In this document: one piece after another, positions 1-8,423 of the stretch | Layout: every line of letters starts with the position of its first letter | How positions within the stretch are numbered: the first letter of the stretch is position 1 | Origin: an uncultured Roseburia sp. | Lineage (GTDB): Bacteria; Bacillota; Clostridia; Lachnospirales; Lachnospiraceae | Length of the DNA stretch: 59,556 bases | Assembly: GCA_910577925.1 (NCBI GenBank) | Contig: CAJTOI010000021.1 | Location: 1 to 59,556, forward strand | Reading direction: 5' to 3' | The notes under the pieces: model-generated | What the model was told of the DNA's origin: nothing | Seen by the model: the letters and a program-made list of their open reading frames with translations, nothing else | The model's database searches: none | Translations under genes and position numbers: made by a program

Positions 1-305
1 AACTTTTCCGTGGAGGAAACAAACTCCACGTCGTATTTCTGGAACAGCTCCATCATGTTCGCAAAATCCAGAATGGAGCGGCTGATCCGGTCCAGTTTGT
101 AGACAATGCCCCGCCGCACCTTCCCTTTGCGGATCTCGTCAAGCAGTTTCTGGAACTCGGGCCGGTCGGTGTTCTTCCCCGAATAGCCCTTATCCTTAAA
201 AATCTTGCAGCTGCCGCCTGCTCATACTTGCAGAAGTCAATCTGGCTCTCAATGCTGATACTGTCCTTGCGGTCAACGGACTGTCTGGCATAAATCTCCT
301 TATAT
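1..305 (-). pseudogene. Serine recombinase (resolvase-type) N-terminal remnant, frameshifted
   Basis: The minus strand reads IYARQSVDRKDSISIESQ, then, after a frame change near 215-223, GGSCKIFKDKGYSGKNTDRP and LDRISRSILDFANMMELF. These are the catalytic-serine block (Arg-Gln-Ser), the GYSGKNTDRP block and the LDRISR helix of the large serine recombinase N-terminal domain, the family that excises Tn4451-like and ICE elements. No ATG, GTG or TTG start exists in frame before IYARQS, and an in-frame stop lies just upstream. The gene therefore appears 5'-truncated and frameshifted, and it also runs off the left window edge. It is probably a dead relic of an integrated element. A sequencing error could account for the frameshift but not for the missing start. 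Confidence 0.75.
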
Positions 306-320
306 TGGCTTGAGGTTATA

Positions 321-363
321 AAAATAGCAGAGGCTCATTATAATATAATCCCCTGCTATTTTT
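321..363. terminator. Hairpin with flanking A/T runs
   Basis: AAAATAGCAG at 321-330 pairs with CTGCTATTTT at 353-362 across an AT-rich loop. It sits directly upstream of the recombinase remnant and may be an old terminator at the element edge. Confidence 0.4.
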
Positions 364-389
364 GTACTAACATAATAAATTGATTTTTT

Positions 390-432
390 AAAAGGGGCTG
401 TCGCACTAAGTAATTAGTGCGCAGCTCCTTTT
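390..432 (-). terminator. Intrinsic terminator of the MFS gene
   Basis: A near-perfect 19-bp stem (AAAAGGGGCTG..CGCACTAA against TTAGTGCG.CAGCTCCTTTT) with a 4-nt loop lies 21 bp past the MFS stop codon, followed by T residues on the minus strand. Confidence 0.8.
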
Positions 433-453
433 CCCGAAAATCTCACTCTATTT

Positions 454-1713
454 TTATTTTCCGAATTTTTCCTTATTGATTTTTGTAAATGCATCAATTC
501 CGCTTAAGAGGCAGATAAATGCGATTACAATGCATACAAGCACATAAACCCATGCCGCGCCAAAGCTGATTCCCTCTGCGATGGCACCGAAAATCGGAGT
601 TCCGATTGCATAGCCGACTGCAAAGAAGATCTGGGTAACTGCGAGAATCGAAGCAAACTCTTTATTTCCGAACAACTTGCCTGCCAGTACGGAAGGACCG
701 GACATATAGTGATATACCGCAAAGCCCTTGCAGACTGCAAATACAAATGCAAGCGGCAGCAGCTGCGGTGTGAGCAGCAGCGCAACGTCTGCAATCACTA
801 CGAGGATCCCTGCAAAAATCATAGCTTTTTTTACGCCGATCTTATCAAACATTGTTCCGCCGCCGACATTTCCGATCAGCGATGCAAGTGCAAACACAGA
901 ACCGACCGCACCTACGGTAGTCGGGGTAAGCTCAATCGCATTCAGGTAGGTTGCAAAATTCATTGCAAGACCTGCAACATACAGACCGATGAACACAAAT
1001 CCGGCACTGTAAACCCAGAAAAACTTCTGCCCTTTCACCTCGGCCACACTCCAGCCCCAGACCTCAATCTCCTTTTTATCGGAAGACGCGTCCTCATCTG
1101 CCTTACCAAGCACTTCACTGGTGTCTTTGGGCATTCTCACAAACGGGATAATCACCGCGAGACCTACCACAAGTCCGATGATACCTGCCCACAGATATGC
1201 AAACTTATATCCCTGCTCCGGATTGGAAAGCACTTTTACAATCAACGACTGAATCACGATATTGCCGATGGAACCTCCGGCAAATGTCAGACCAAGCGCA
1301 CGTCCGCGCAACTTCTCGCCGAACCATGAATTCATCAGCATCGGCGCTCCGAGCGAACACACCGCCCCGGCGGCGACCTGTGCCAGCGTATAGCCGAAGT
1401 AGAACATCCAGTACTGGTTCGCAAAGGAGAGAAACATAATACCGGCCATGGAAATAATGGTCCCGACCATGAAAATAATCTTAATCGGATATTTATTGTA
1501 TGTTTTTCCAATAACCGGCAGAAAGATTGCAGAAAAAACTGCCCCTATTGTGAACATAATAGAAAATGTAGCAAGCTTAAAATTTTCACCCGCAACAACA
1601 TAAGATGTAAACTGCGTATGCATGTTGGTAGACACACCAAACACGACCGCCTGCAGTATCATGGCTGAGATAAGTATCAACCAGCCATATTTTGAAGCCT
1701 TTTTTTCGGTCAT
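454..1713 (-). CDS. Major facilitator superfamily transporter, OFA (oxalate/formate antiporter)-like
   Basis: A 419-residue integral membrane protein with about twelve hydrophobic segments. It has an MFS-like cytoplasmic linker rich in charge (GKADEDASSDKKE, near residue 220) between the two six-helix halves. The overall pattern, starting with a long first helix after MTEKKASKYGW and with GGSIGN/GGGTMFDKIG loops, resembles the OFA group, which moves small mono- or dicarboxylates. The start at 1713 is chosen because GTAGGAGGTA lies just before it; an upstream in-frame start at 1764 has no such site. It is divergent from the regulator at 2062, so regulation by that protein is plausible. The substrate cannot be told from sequence. 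Confidence 0.75.
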   Translation of the reverse strand: MTEKKASKYGWLILISAMILQAVVFGVSTNMHTQFTSYVVAGENFKLATFSIMFTIGAVFSAIFLPVIGKTYNKYPIKIIFMVGTIISMAGIMFLSFANQYWMFYFGYTLAQVAAGAVCSLGAPMLMNSWFGEKLRGRALGLTFAGGSIGNIVIQSLIVKVLSNPEQGYKFAYLWAGIIGLVVGLAVIIPFVRMPKDTSEVLGKADEDASSDKKEIEVWGWSVAEVKGQKFFWVYSAGFVFIGLYVAGLAMNFATYLNAIELTPTTVGAVGSVFALASLIGNVGGGTMFDKIGVKKAMIFAGILVVIADVALLLTPQLLPLAFVFAVCKGFAVYHYMSGPSVLAGKLFGNKEFASILAVTQIFFAVGYAIGTPIFGAIAEGISFGAAWVYVLVCIVIAFICLLSGIDAFTKINKEKFGK

Positions 1714-2061
1714 AACTAAATACCTCCTACTTTTGTTTTTCGGTTTGATTTGACGAGCAAACACGACTTTCGAAAAAGTGGGGTGGCTTTATACGGAAAT
1801 TCCGCAGAGCGGAATTTCCGAAAGGAAAAATGCTGACAAGAACCGAAAAATAATATAGAATATATCTATATTAAGTAAATGTTAAAAAGTAAATGGTTTT
1901 GGTTTGGTTATTCGTTTCTTCCCTAGCAGTATTCCCTTTGTTCTACTATATCATTATGCATGCATGAAAAGTTTGCAAAAAAATTGATACCACTTGACAA
2001 AATGTGAATTTTGTTGCAGAAAACAGTTTGTTCACGCCCCGGACTTAGGAGGATTATACAA
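1714..2061. promoter_or_regulatory. Divergent intergenic region with a 27-nt palindrome
   Basis: A 348-bp gene-free stretch between the MFS gene and the HTH regulator. It contains CGGAAATTCCGC-AGA-GCGGAATTTCCG (1794-1820), a perfect 12-bp-arm palindrome that could be an operator or a hairpin in the MFS leader. AT-rich DNA follows, with a smaller inverted repeat CAAAAT-GTGA-ATTTTG near 1998-2013 just ahead of the regulator gene. A TTGACA lies at about 1994, but no good -10 sits at the standard distance. The segment TTGACGAGCAAACACG near 1749 recurs near 3671. Confidence 0.5.
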
Positions 2062-3600
2062 ATGGTTGCAATGGACTTTGGGAAACTCATCAGCAAACTG
2101 CTGAATTATACGGGAACAAAAAATCAGGCATTGGCTCTCGAGCTGGGGTATGACGTGTCCTATATCAGTAAAATGGTCAACTCCAAGATTTATCCCGCCA
2201 GCAAGAACGCCAATCTAATCTGCCAGAAAACTGCCGCATTTATCACGGCAGAGGCTACCGACAGCGCACGGCATGCAATTCAGAATTTTCTTGAAATACC
2301 GGCCGCTGAGAATGGAAATGCAATGGATGAAAAGAAAAAATTCCAGGAGGCCGTCGAGGAACAGCTTTTTTCTTCCTACTTATATAGTACGGAGAAATCT
2401 CCCGTCGACGCGGATGCTTCCCCCTGTCTTGACAACGCCTATCAAAAATTTACCGATAAGCCCAACAGCTATACGCTGGTCAATCCACGGCTGCGCAGGA
2501 AATATCTGCACATTCCGATCGACGAGCACATCACCGCGGAAAACCCGCTGGATCTGATTATGCTGACGAGCCTGTTCGAGATCAGCCGGGACGACAAGCT
2601 CAATCTTGCCGGCATCCGGGGAAACGATATCAATCTGGTTCGCCCGGAGTTGATGAAGTTCCGCTTGATTTTAAGTATCACGGACATAAAAAAAGCCGAC
2701 CTTATTTTTGATCCTATTCTTTTCATTAATATGGTAACAAATTTCAGCAACACTAATTTTTCAATTTATGCGACGGATTTCTCCTTTTACTCTATGGCGC
2801 TTTCCGTCAAGAACCACTTTGCGCACTTCGGCATCCCCGGCCGCAATGGAAAGCTTTTGATTGCCACCACCTCTGATGAGCCGACTGTCATTCAGGATAC
2901 TTACGATATGCTGGACGAACTTATCACCATAAGCTGTCACCCTGTGTACTCCTGCCACACGCCGGAGGAAATGATTGCCAGCAAACTGTATATGCGCTAC
3001 ATTATCGGAAAGAATATCAGAGTCCTGATCGGCGCGATTAATGAGCTCTTCCTTCCCTCCGATTTATATGAAAAGGTGGCACAGCAGGTCTTCGGAGATC
3101 GGCCGGAAATCTTGAACGAACTGAAAAACATTGATGTCGTTTTAAATAACGCCACCTACAACTCGGGAATGCAGGTACTTTTGTACGAGCAGACGCTCAA
3201 CAATTACGCGCTGACCGGTGAGCTTAACTTTTTCAACACAAAAGTGACGCTTTCTATTTCGGAGCGCACCGCTCACATCAATCACATTATACACCTGATG
3301 AAGACAAACCCGAACATCAAAATAAAGACCATCAGCGGTTATTTTATCGAAGAATTTAAACAGTGCAAAAATCCCAGCTGCTACCTTTCGAGCTTTATCA
3401 GTTACCTGCGCATCAATTCCGATTATACAGACAAGACGCTGCTGGTGTTAAAGGATCAGAAAATGCTTAATCTCTTTGACTCATTTTACGAGGAAGCATG
3501 GGAAAACCGCAGTGATGTGGTCTCCCATGAGACGATTATCCCAAGCCTGGAACTTGCCCTGAGCTATATGGAACTCCTCGATCCCCAGGCCGAGAAATGA
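2062..3600 (+). CDS. Large helix-turn-helix regulator of unrecognised family
   Basis: A 512-residue soluble protein. Residues 10-70 look like an XRE-type helix-turn-helix (NQALALELGYDVSYISKMVN, then SKNANLICQKTAAF). The remaining 440 or so residues match no family I recognise; they are mixed alpha/beta with no membrane segment, including blocks such as TDIKKADLIFDPILFINMV and SCHTPEEMIASKLYMRYI. Start 2062 follows TTAGGAGGATTATACAA; an alternative methionine lies three codons later. It is divergent from the MFS gene and about 180 bp upstream of a symporter/amidohydrolase pair, so it probably controls one or both in response to their substrate. The N-terminal DNA-binding call is moderately secure; the ligand-sensing role of the rest is inference. 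Confidence 0.6.
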   Translation: MVAMDFGKLISKLLNYTGTKNQALALELGYDVSYISKMVNSKIYPASKNANLICQKTAAFITAEATDSARHAIQNFLEIPAAENGNAMDEKKKFQEAVEEQLFSSYLYSTEKSPVDADASPCLDNAYQKFTDKPNSYTLVNPRLRRKYLHIPIDEHITAENPLDLIMLTSLFEISRDDKLNLAGIRGNDINLVRPELMKFRLILSITDIKKADLIFDPILFINMVTNFSNTNFSIYATDFSFYSMALSVKNHFAHFGIPGRNGKLLIATTSDEPTVIQDTYDMLDELITISCHPVYSCHTPEEMIASKLYMRYIIGKNIRVLIGAINELFLPSDLYEKVAQQVFGDRPEILNELKNIDVVLNNATYNSGMQVLLYEQTLNNYALTGELNFFNTKVTLSISERTAHINHIIHLMKTNPNIKIKTISGYFIEEFKQCKNPSCYLSSFISYLRINSDYTDKTLLVLKDQKMLNLFDSFYEEAWENRSDVVSHETIIPSLELALSYMELLDPQAEK

Positions 3601-3671
3601 ATTCACTTTTATGCAATTTTCTGCAACATTTATGAATTGAATATCTTTTTCCGCAATGCTATAGTTAAATT

Positions 3672-3726
3672 GACGAGCAGACACGGCAAGAGTAATGGAT
3701 TTTTGTCCATTACTGCTTGTCGTTTT
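3672..3726 (+). terminator. Hairpin and T-run after the HTH regulator
   Basis: AGTAATGGA-TTTTTG-TCCATTACT forms a 9-bp stem nested in an outer GACGAGCA/TGCTTGTC pairing and is followed by GTTTTACTTT. It lies 70 bp past the regulator stop and before the symporter. Confidence 0.65.
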
Positions 3727-3783
3727 ACTTTCAACGAAAAAGTGCCCCAACAAATACGCAAGTAAAAAGGAGTACTTATTTTT

Positions 3784-5094
3784 ATGAATATCTTAGACAT
3801 TGTGGAAAAAATAATTGGTACCATCTCAAACACTGTATGGCCGATTTTCCTTCCGTGTGTTCTGATTCTCGGGGCGTTTCTGTCAATCCGCACATTCACA
3901 AAGATTCAGCCGCAGACTTCCGAGAAATCCAAAGTAAAAATTGCAAACCTTATCGGTCCTGCTTCCATCTCTCTGGGCGCTATGATCGGTACCGGCGCAA
4001 TTATCGGCGTTCTCGGCTCTCTGTCCAATCTTGTGAGCAAAGGCCAGACACACATTGAGGCCATGGCCATCTGGGCTTTAATCGGTGCACTTATTATGGT
4101 TCCGGTATCTTATTCCGAAACTCTGTGCTCAAAGGTTATGAAAAAGACTCCTAAGGAGTATATTGACATGCTGCTCTCCCCGAAATTCGCTGCGGTATAC
4201 GGAATCGGTTTCTGTGCACTGTATGTGTTCGGTTTCGGCGGCTTTCAGTTCAGCGGAATGGATTCGGTTGTCACGATTGTGACCGATGAATACCTGTCCA
4301 TTTCTTTAAGCCCGGTACAGAGATATCTGTTCATTGTTGTTCCGATTATCCTTATCGTCGGAATTATCGTGCTCACCAAAAAGCATGACCTGTTTATTAA
4401 TGCCATGACTTACATGATCGGTACGGCAGTAGTCGCATACTTTATCTTCTTCACAATTTTTATTGTAAAAACCAGTGATCACATTCCGGTTTATCTGAAC
4501 GGAATGATTGAGGGTATGACGAATCCCGTCAGCGCAATGCTCGGTGTTCCGCTTGGCTTTATCCTCGGCATGCAGCGCGTGATTCAGACCGCAGAAACCG
4601 GTCTCGGCGCTCTTGCGATGTCCGCGCAGGAATCCGATTCCGAACCCCGCGAGGCAGCAATGATTTCTCTGCTCCCGACAATTGTCACCATTCTTGTATC
4701 TATTGTCGTGACCACATACATCGCTTCCTACGGTGTAACACACGGAATTATCACATTCCCGGCAGATTCCGTGACGCGCTTAAGAGATTTCTTTATGACG
4801 GCATCCGATGTCACCGGACTTTTCGGACTGATTGTACTGTGCATGTTTACCGTACTGTCGGGTCTGACGACACTGCTCGGCTCCTACTACTTCCTGACGG
4901 TGCTCTTCGACAACAAGGAAAACACCAACATTGCCATTTATCTGGCTTTGATCATCACGGCCGGCACTCTGGCAGTATTCGGCTTCAATATCGTGTTCGA
5001 CGCAGTGGACCTTTTGCTGTTCGTAGTAGGCGGAATCAACGTGACGGCACTTGCCGTATTTGCCGCAAAGAAATGGCAGGAATACAAACTGTAA
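3784..5094 (+). CDS. Alanine/glycine:cation symporter (AGCS) family protein
   Basis: A 436-residue membrane protein with about ten hydrophobic segments. The AGCS hallmarks are a glycine-rich helix near residue 65 (SLGAMIGTGAIIGVLG) and the conserved loop ETGLGALAMSAQESDSEPREAAM near residue 275, which matches the position and form of the AGCS E-x-G-x-G motif. Members import neutral amino acids with sodium or protons. The gene is followed after 42 bp by an amidohydrolase in the same direction, suggesting uptake of an amide or acylated amino compound coupled to its hydrolysis. AAGGAG precedes the start with a slightly long spacer of about 11 nt. The precise substrate is unknown. Confidence 0.75.
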   Translation: MNILDIVEKIIGTISNTVWPIFLPCVLILGAFLSIRTFTKIQPQTSEKSKVKIANLIGPASISLGAMIGTGAIIGVLGSLSNLVSKGQTHIEAMAIWALIGALIMVPVSYSETLCSKVMKKTPKEYIDMLLSPKFAAVYGIGFCALYVFGFGGFQFSGMDSVVTIVTDEYLSISLSPVQRYLFIVVPIILIVGIIVLTKKHDLFINAMTYMIGTAVVAYFIFFTIFIVKTSDHIPVYLNGMIEGMTNPVSAMLGVPLGFILGMQRVIQTAETGLGALAMSAQESDSEPREAAMISLLPTIVTILVSIVVTTYIASYGVTHGIITFPADSVTRLRDFFMTASDVTGLFGLIVLCMFTVLSGLTTLLGSYYFLTVLFDNKENTNIAIYLALIITAGTLAVFGFNIVFDAVDLLLFVVGGINVTALAVFAAKKWQEYKL

Positions 5095-5136
5095 GATAAT
5101 AAAAATCCATATATATCAAACAGGAGGTGTACTATT

Positions 5137-6765
5137 TTGGAAAAAATAATTTTTCACAACGCACAGGTTGTCACAATGGACGACAGCCAAAAGACCGCGG
5201 AAGCGGTTCTCGTGGAGGACGGCAAAATCGCAAAGGTCGGCTCTAACGAGGAGATTCTCGCTTTAAAAGACGACAGCACCGAACTGCGGGATCTGGCCAG
5301 CAAGACGCTTATGCCCGGTTTTATCGACCCGCACTCCCACCTGACAGCGGTTGCATACAACCTGCTTATGGTAAACGCAAACCCGTCTCCGACCGGAAAC
5401 TGCAATACAAAGGAAGCGCTTCTCGCAGAATTTAAAAAAGGGTTCGAGGCAGGCGATTTCAGCACCGGCGAGTGGCTGATGGGTATGGGATATGATCCTT
5501 CCGCTTTCCCGGACGGCAAACATATCACAAAGTTTGACCTTGACACGATCTCAACCGAGATTCCGATCTCCTGCACCCATGCATCCGGACACTGCGCTGT
5601 CTTAAACAGCAAGGCGATGGAGCTGTTAGGCTACTGCGGCGATTACACCGTACCGGACGGCGGAACCGTGGAGTGCTTTGAGAACGGCGAGCCGAACGGT
5701 CTTATCACCGAAAACGCATACCTCGCTCCTGAGATTCAGGCAAAGATGACGCCGCCCGCATTCGAGAACGTGCTCGCGTCTCTCAAAAAGGCCTGCTCTC
5801 TCTATTCGTCCTTCGGAATTACCTCCTGTCAGGACGGCCGTGTGACAAAGAACGAATACCAGCTTCTTACGGCAGCCGGAAAGATGGGCGCGATCAATAT
5901 CGATGTACTCGGACTTGTTGCACCTCAGGTTGCAGATGAGCTTCTTGTGAAGGGACAGAAAGTCGGCCCGTATGAAAACCATGTCAGAATGGGCGCTTAT
6001 AAGATATTTTTAGACGGCTCACCGCAGGCCAAGACAGCCTGGCTGTCAAAACCGTATCACGTGGCTCCCGAAGGAAAAGACGCCGATTACAGCGGCTTCC
6101 AGATTTTCAAGGACGAGGATGTCGTTGCGGCTGCAAAGACCTGCCTTGAAAACAAATGGCAGATGAATGTTCACTGCAACGGCGACGCCGCTTGCGAACA
6201 GCTGATTCGCTGCTACACACAGGCAATCGAGGAAACCGGAATCCATGAGGATCTGCGGCCTGTTATGGTACATGCGCAGACGGTCCGTGAGGATCAGCTT
6301 GACCGCATGAAGGAGATCGGCATGATTCCCACCTATTTCCTTGACCATGTATATTACTGGGGCGACTGGCATTATGAGTCCGTGCTCGGTCCGGAGCGCG
6401 CAGAGCGCATCAGCCCGATCCGCTCCACCATCGACCGCGGCATGAACTACACCATGCACCAGGATTCTCCGGTTGTAAACCCGAACGCGCTCTTTGCGGT
6501 ACACAATGCGGTAAACCGTATCACGAAAAACGGCCGCCTGCTTGGCGCAGATCAGAGACTGACGGTCGAGGAAGCCTTAAAGGGTGTGACCATCAACGGC
6601 GCATACCAGATTTTCGAGGAGGATAAGAAGGGCAGCATCACGGAAGGCAAAGTTGCAGACCTTGTAATTCTCGGAGAGAATCCGCTTACCACAGCTTCGG
6701 ATAAGCTGAAAGATATCCCGGTATTAGAGACGATCAAAGAAGGCAAGACGATCTACACGGCATAA
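5137..6765 (+). CDS. Amidohydrolase family 3 (YtcJ-like) metal-dependent hydrolase
   Basis: A 542-residue enzyme of the amidohydrolase superfamily, YtcJ-like branch. The metal-binding DPHSHL motif is near residue 64, the VHCNGDAACEQLI histidine block near residue 345, HAQTV near 377 and the conserved aspartate in HQDSPV near 443. Such enzymes hydrolyse C-N bonds in N-acyl amino acids, amides or cyclic ureas. Translation starts at TTG (5137), preceded by a strong AGGAGGTG at 5122-5129 with a 7-nt spacer; no ATG fits. It forms an operon with the AGCS symporter upstream. The reaction class is secure; the substrate is not identifiable. Confidence 0.85.
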   Translation: MEKIIFHNAQVVTMDDSQKTAEAVLVEDGKIAKVGSNEEILALKDDSTELRDLASKTLMPGFIDPHSHLTAVAYNLLMVNANPSPTGNCNTKEALLAEFKKGFEAGDFSTGEWLMGMGYDPSAFPDGKHITKFDLDTISTEIPISCTHASGHCAVLNSKAMELLGYCGDYTVPDGGTVECFENGEPNGLITENAYLAPEIQAKMTPPAFENVLASLKKACSLYSSFGITSCQDGRVTKNEYQLLTAAGKMGAINIDVLGLVAPQVADELLVKGQKVGPYENHVRMGAYKIFLDGSPQAKTAWLSKPYHVAPEGKDADYSGFQIFKDEDVVAAAKTCLENKWQMNVHCNGDAACEQLIRCYTQAIEETGIHEDLRPVMVHAQTVREDQLDRMKEIGMIPTYFLDHVYYWGDWHYESVLGPERAERISPIRSTIDRGMNYTMHQDSPVVNPNALFAVHNAVNRITKNGRLLGADQRLTVEEALKGVTINGAYQIFEEDKKGSITEGKVADLVILGENPLTTASDKLKDIPVLETIKEGKTIYTA

Positions 6766-6827
6766 GAAACCGTCGCCCGGCAGCGACGATTTGAAGCGAT
6801 TTTCACTGCTCTTAATCTCCTTAAGAT

Positions 6828-6867
6828 AAAAAGGACGGTCCGCGCAAAAGCGCGGGCCGTCCTTTTT
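6828..6867. terminator. Strong bidirectional terminator
   Basis: AAAAAGGACGGTCCGCGC-AAAA-GCGCGGGCCGTCCTTTTTT: a GC-rich stem of about 18 bp with A and T tracts on either side, placed between the convergent amidohydrolase and cardiolipin synthase genes. A smaller CGTCGC/GCGACG hairpin sits just before it at about 6770. Confidence 0.95.
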
Positions 6868-6874
6868 TCTTTTG

Positions 6875-8416
6875 TCACAGCAGCGGCGCAAACAGCCGCA
6901 GCAGGCACTGCGTGAGCCGCAGAACCGCACTTCTGCCCTCCCTGTACTGCCCGGTCACTTCCCTCGATGCCGCAAATATCTGTTCAAAGTCTCTCCCGAT
7001 ATCCCGTATCGCGGCACAGCCGTACAGCAGCACCCCGTTTTCAAAATGGTGATACAGGCTGCGGTAATCGAAGTTAATCGTTCCCACCGCTGCGGCGCAG
7101 TCGTCGCACAGCGCCTGCTTCTGGTGGATAAATCCCGGCGTGTACTCGTAGATCCGCACGCCGCCCTGTACCAGCCCCGCATAATAAGAGCGCGTAATCT
7201 TATAAATCAGCTTTTTGTCCGGAATCCCCGGCGTCGCAATCCGCACATCCACACCGCGCTTCGCCGCCATGCACAGCTCCCGCGTCATATCGTCGCTGAT
7301 AATCAGATACGGCGTCGCTATGTACAGCAGATGTTTTGCACCCTTTATCAGATTCAGGTACACATTCTCCCCGACATATTCGTCGTCGAGCGGGCTGTCC
7401 GCATAGGGCTGAACGTAACCGTTTTCCGCTGCGGCTTTGGCAAAGCGGGGCAGATATCCGGAAATATCCTCATCCGTCCTTCCTACGGCGTTCCACATCT
7501 CAAGGAACATCACCGTAAGGCTCCTCACCGCATCCCCCTCAAGCCGCACCCCCGTATCCTTCCAATAACCGTACGGATGCGTGATGTTAAAGTACTCGTC
7601 CGCCAGATTGTACCCTCCGGTAAAGCCGACCTTTCCGTCAATCACGGTGATCTTGCGGTGATCCCGGTTGTTCATAAAGATATTGAGAAACGGGAGCACG
7701 AGATTGAACACGCGGCAATCCACCCCCACTTCTTTCATACGCCCGATAAAGCCCGGATCGATAAAGCCGATACTGCCGACATCATCGTACAGCAGACGCA
7801 CCTCCACTCCGGCAGCCGCCCGTTCTGCGAGCACCGCTTTGAGCCGCGCGAATGCCTCCGCCTCCTCAATCGCATGATACTCCATGAAAATAAAATGCTG
7901 CGCCTCTGCCAGCGCTTTCAGCTGCGCTTCAAATCCGTCCGACGCCTCCGCATAAAACCGGACGTCCGTATTCCGGTATACCGGGTATTTGCCGTAATCG
8001 TACACATAGCGGCTCTGATTCGCAAAATAAAAGTCCGTCTCCTCAAGCTGTTCCATCACCGCTTTCTCCTGCGGAATCTCCGGAAGTAATTTTGCATCAA
8101 TCCGTTCAAACCGCATGCGCATTCCCCGGTTCGCATCTTTATGCCCGAACAGTGCATAAATGCACAGTCCCATCAGCGGGAAAAGCAGAATCAAAATCAC
8201 CCACGACAGCTTAAACGCCGTGTTCTCGCTCCTGACGCAGATGCGCAGAATCACGGCCGCCCCAATAAGAGCAGTAAACAGATTGATAAGCTCAGAGTAT
8301 TCATTCAGACGGACAAACAGCACCACAATCCACGCGGCCTGCAGCAGCACCGACAATCCCACAAATATCAGTCTGCCGATGCTGTTTTTCACGCCCGATT
8401 TCTGTTCCGTACGCAT
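6875..8416 (-). CDS. cls: Cardiolipin synthase (phospholipase D family)
   Basis: A 513-residue membrane protein. Two N-terminal transmembrane helices (about residues 13-31 and 37-55) precede a PLD nuclease-like N domain and two HKD motifs: HRKITVIDG near residue 235 and HQKQALCDD near residue 428. Both carry the downstream Gly-Gly/Gly-Thr residues of the family (FTGGYN and VGTINFDYRS). It condenses two phosphatidylglycerols to cardiolipin at the membrane. The length matches bacterial Cls. It lies 7 bp downstream of the ROK kinase gene, so the two are probably cotranscribed; its own ribosome binding site is weak (AGGGT). Confidence 0.93.
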   Translation of the reverse strand: MRTEQKSGVKNSIGRLIFVGLSVLLQAAWIVVLFVRLNEYSELINLFTALIGAAVILRICVRSENTAFKLSWVILILLFPLMGLCIYALFGHKDANRGMRMRFERIDAKLLPEIPQEKAVMEQLEETDFYFANQSRYVYDYGKYPVYRNTDVRFYAEASDGFEAQLKALAEAQHFIFMEYHAIEEAEAFARLKAVLAERAAAGVEVRLLYDDVGSIGFIDPGFIGRMKEVGVDCRVFNLVLPFLNIFMNNRDHRKITVIDGKVGFTGGYNLADEYFNITHPYGYWKDTGVRLEGDAVRSLTVMFLEMWNAVGRTDEDISGYLPRFAKAAAENGYVQPYADSPLDDEYVGENVYLNLIKGAKHLLYIATPYLIISDDMTRELCMAAKRGVDVRIATPGIPDKKLIYKITRSYYAGLVQGGVRIYEYTPGFIHQKQALCDDCAAAVGTINFDYRSLYHHFENGVLLYGCAAIRDIGRDFEQIFAASREVTGQYREGRSAVLRLTQCLLRLFAPLL

Positions 8417-8423
8417 GGCGGCT

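Noticed and set aside
525..1439. Several open frames on both strands inside the MFS gene
   Set aside because: They are shadows of the transporter frame, lack ribosome binding sites and show no family motif.
6872..8089. A 405-codon plus-strand frame antisense to the cardiolipin synthase gene
   Set aside because: Its composition (Arg/His/Pro-rich) is that expected from reading the reverse of a GC-rich gene; the minus strand carries two clear HKD motifs.
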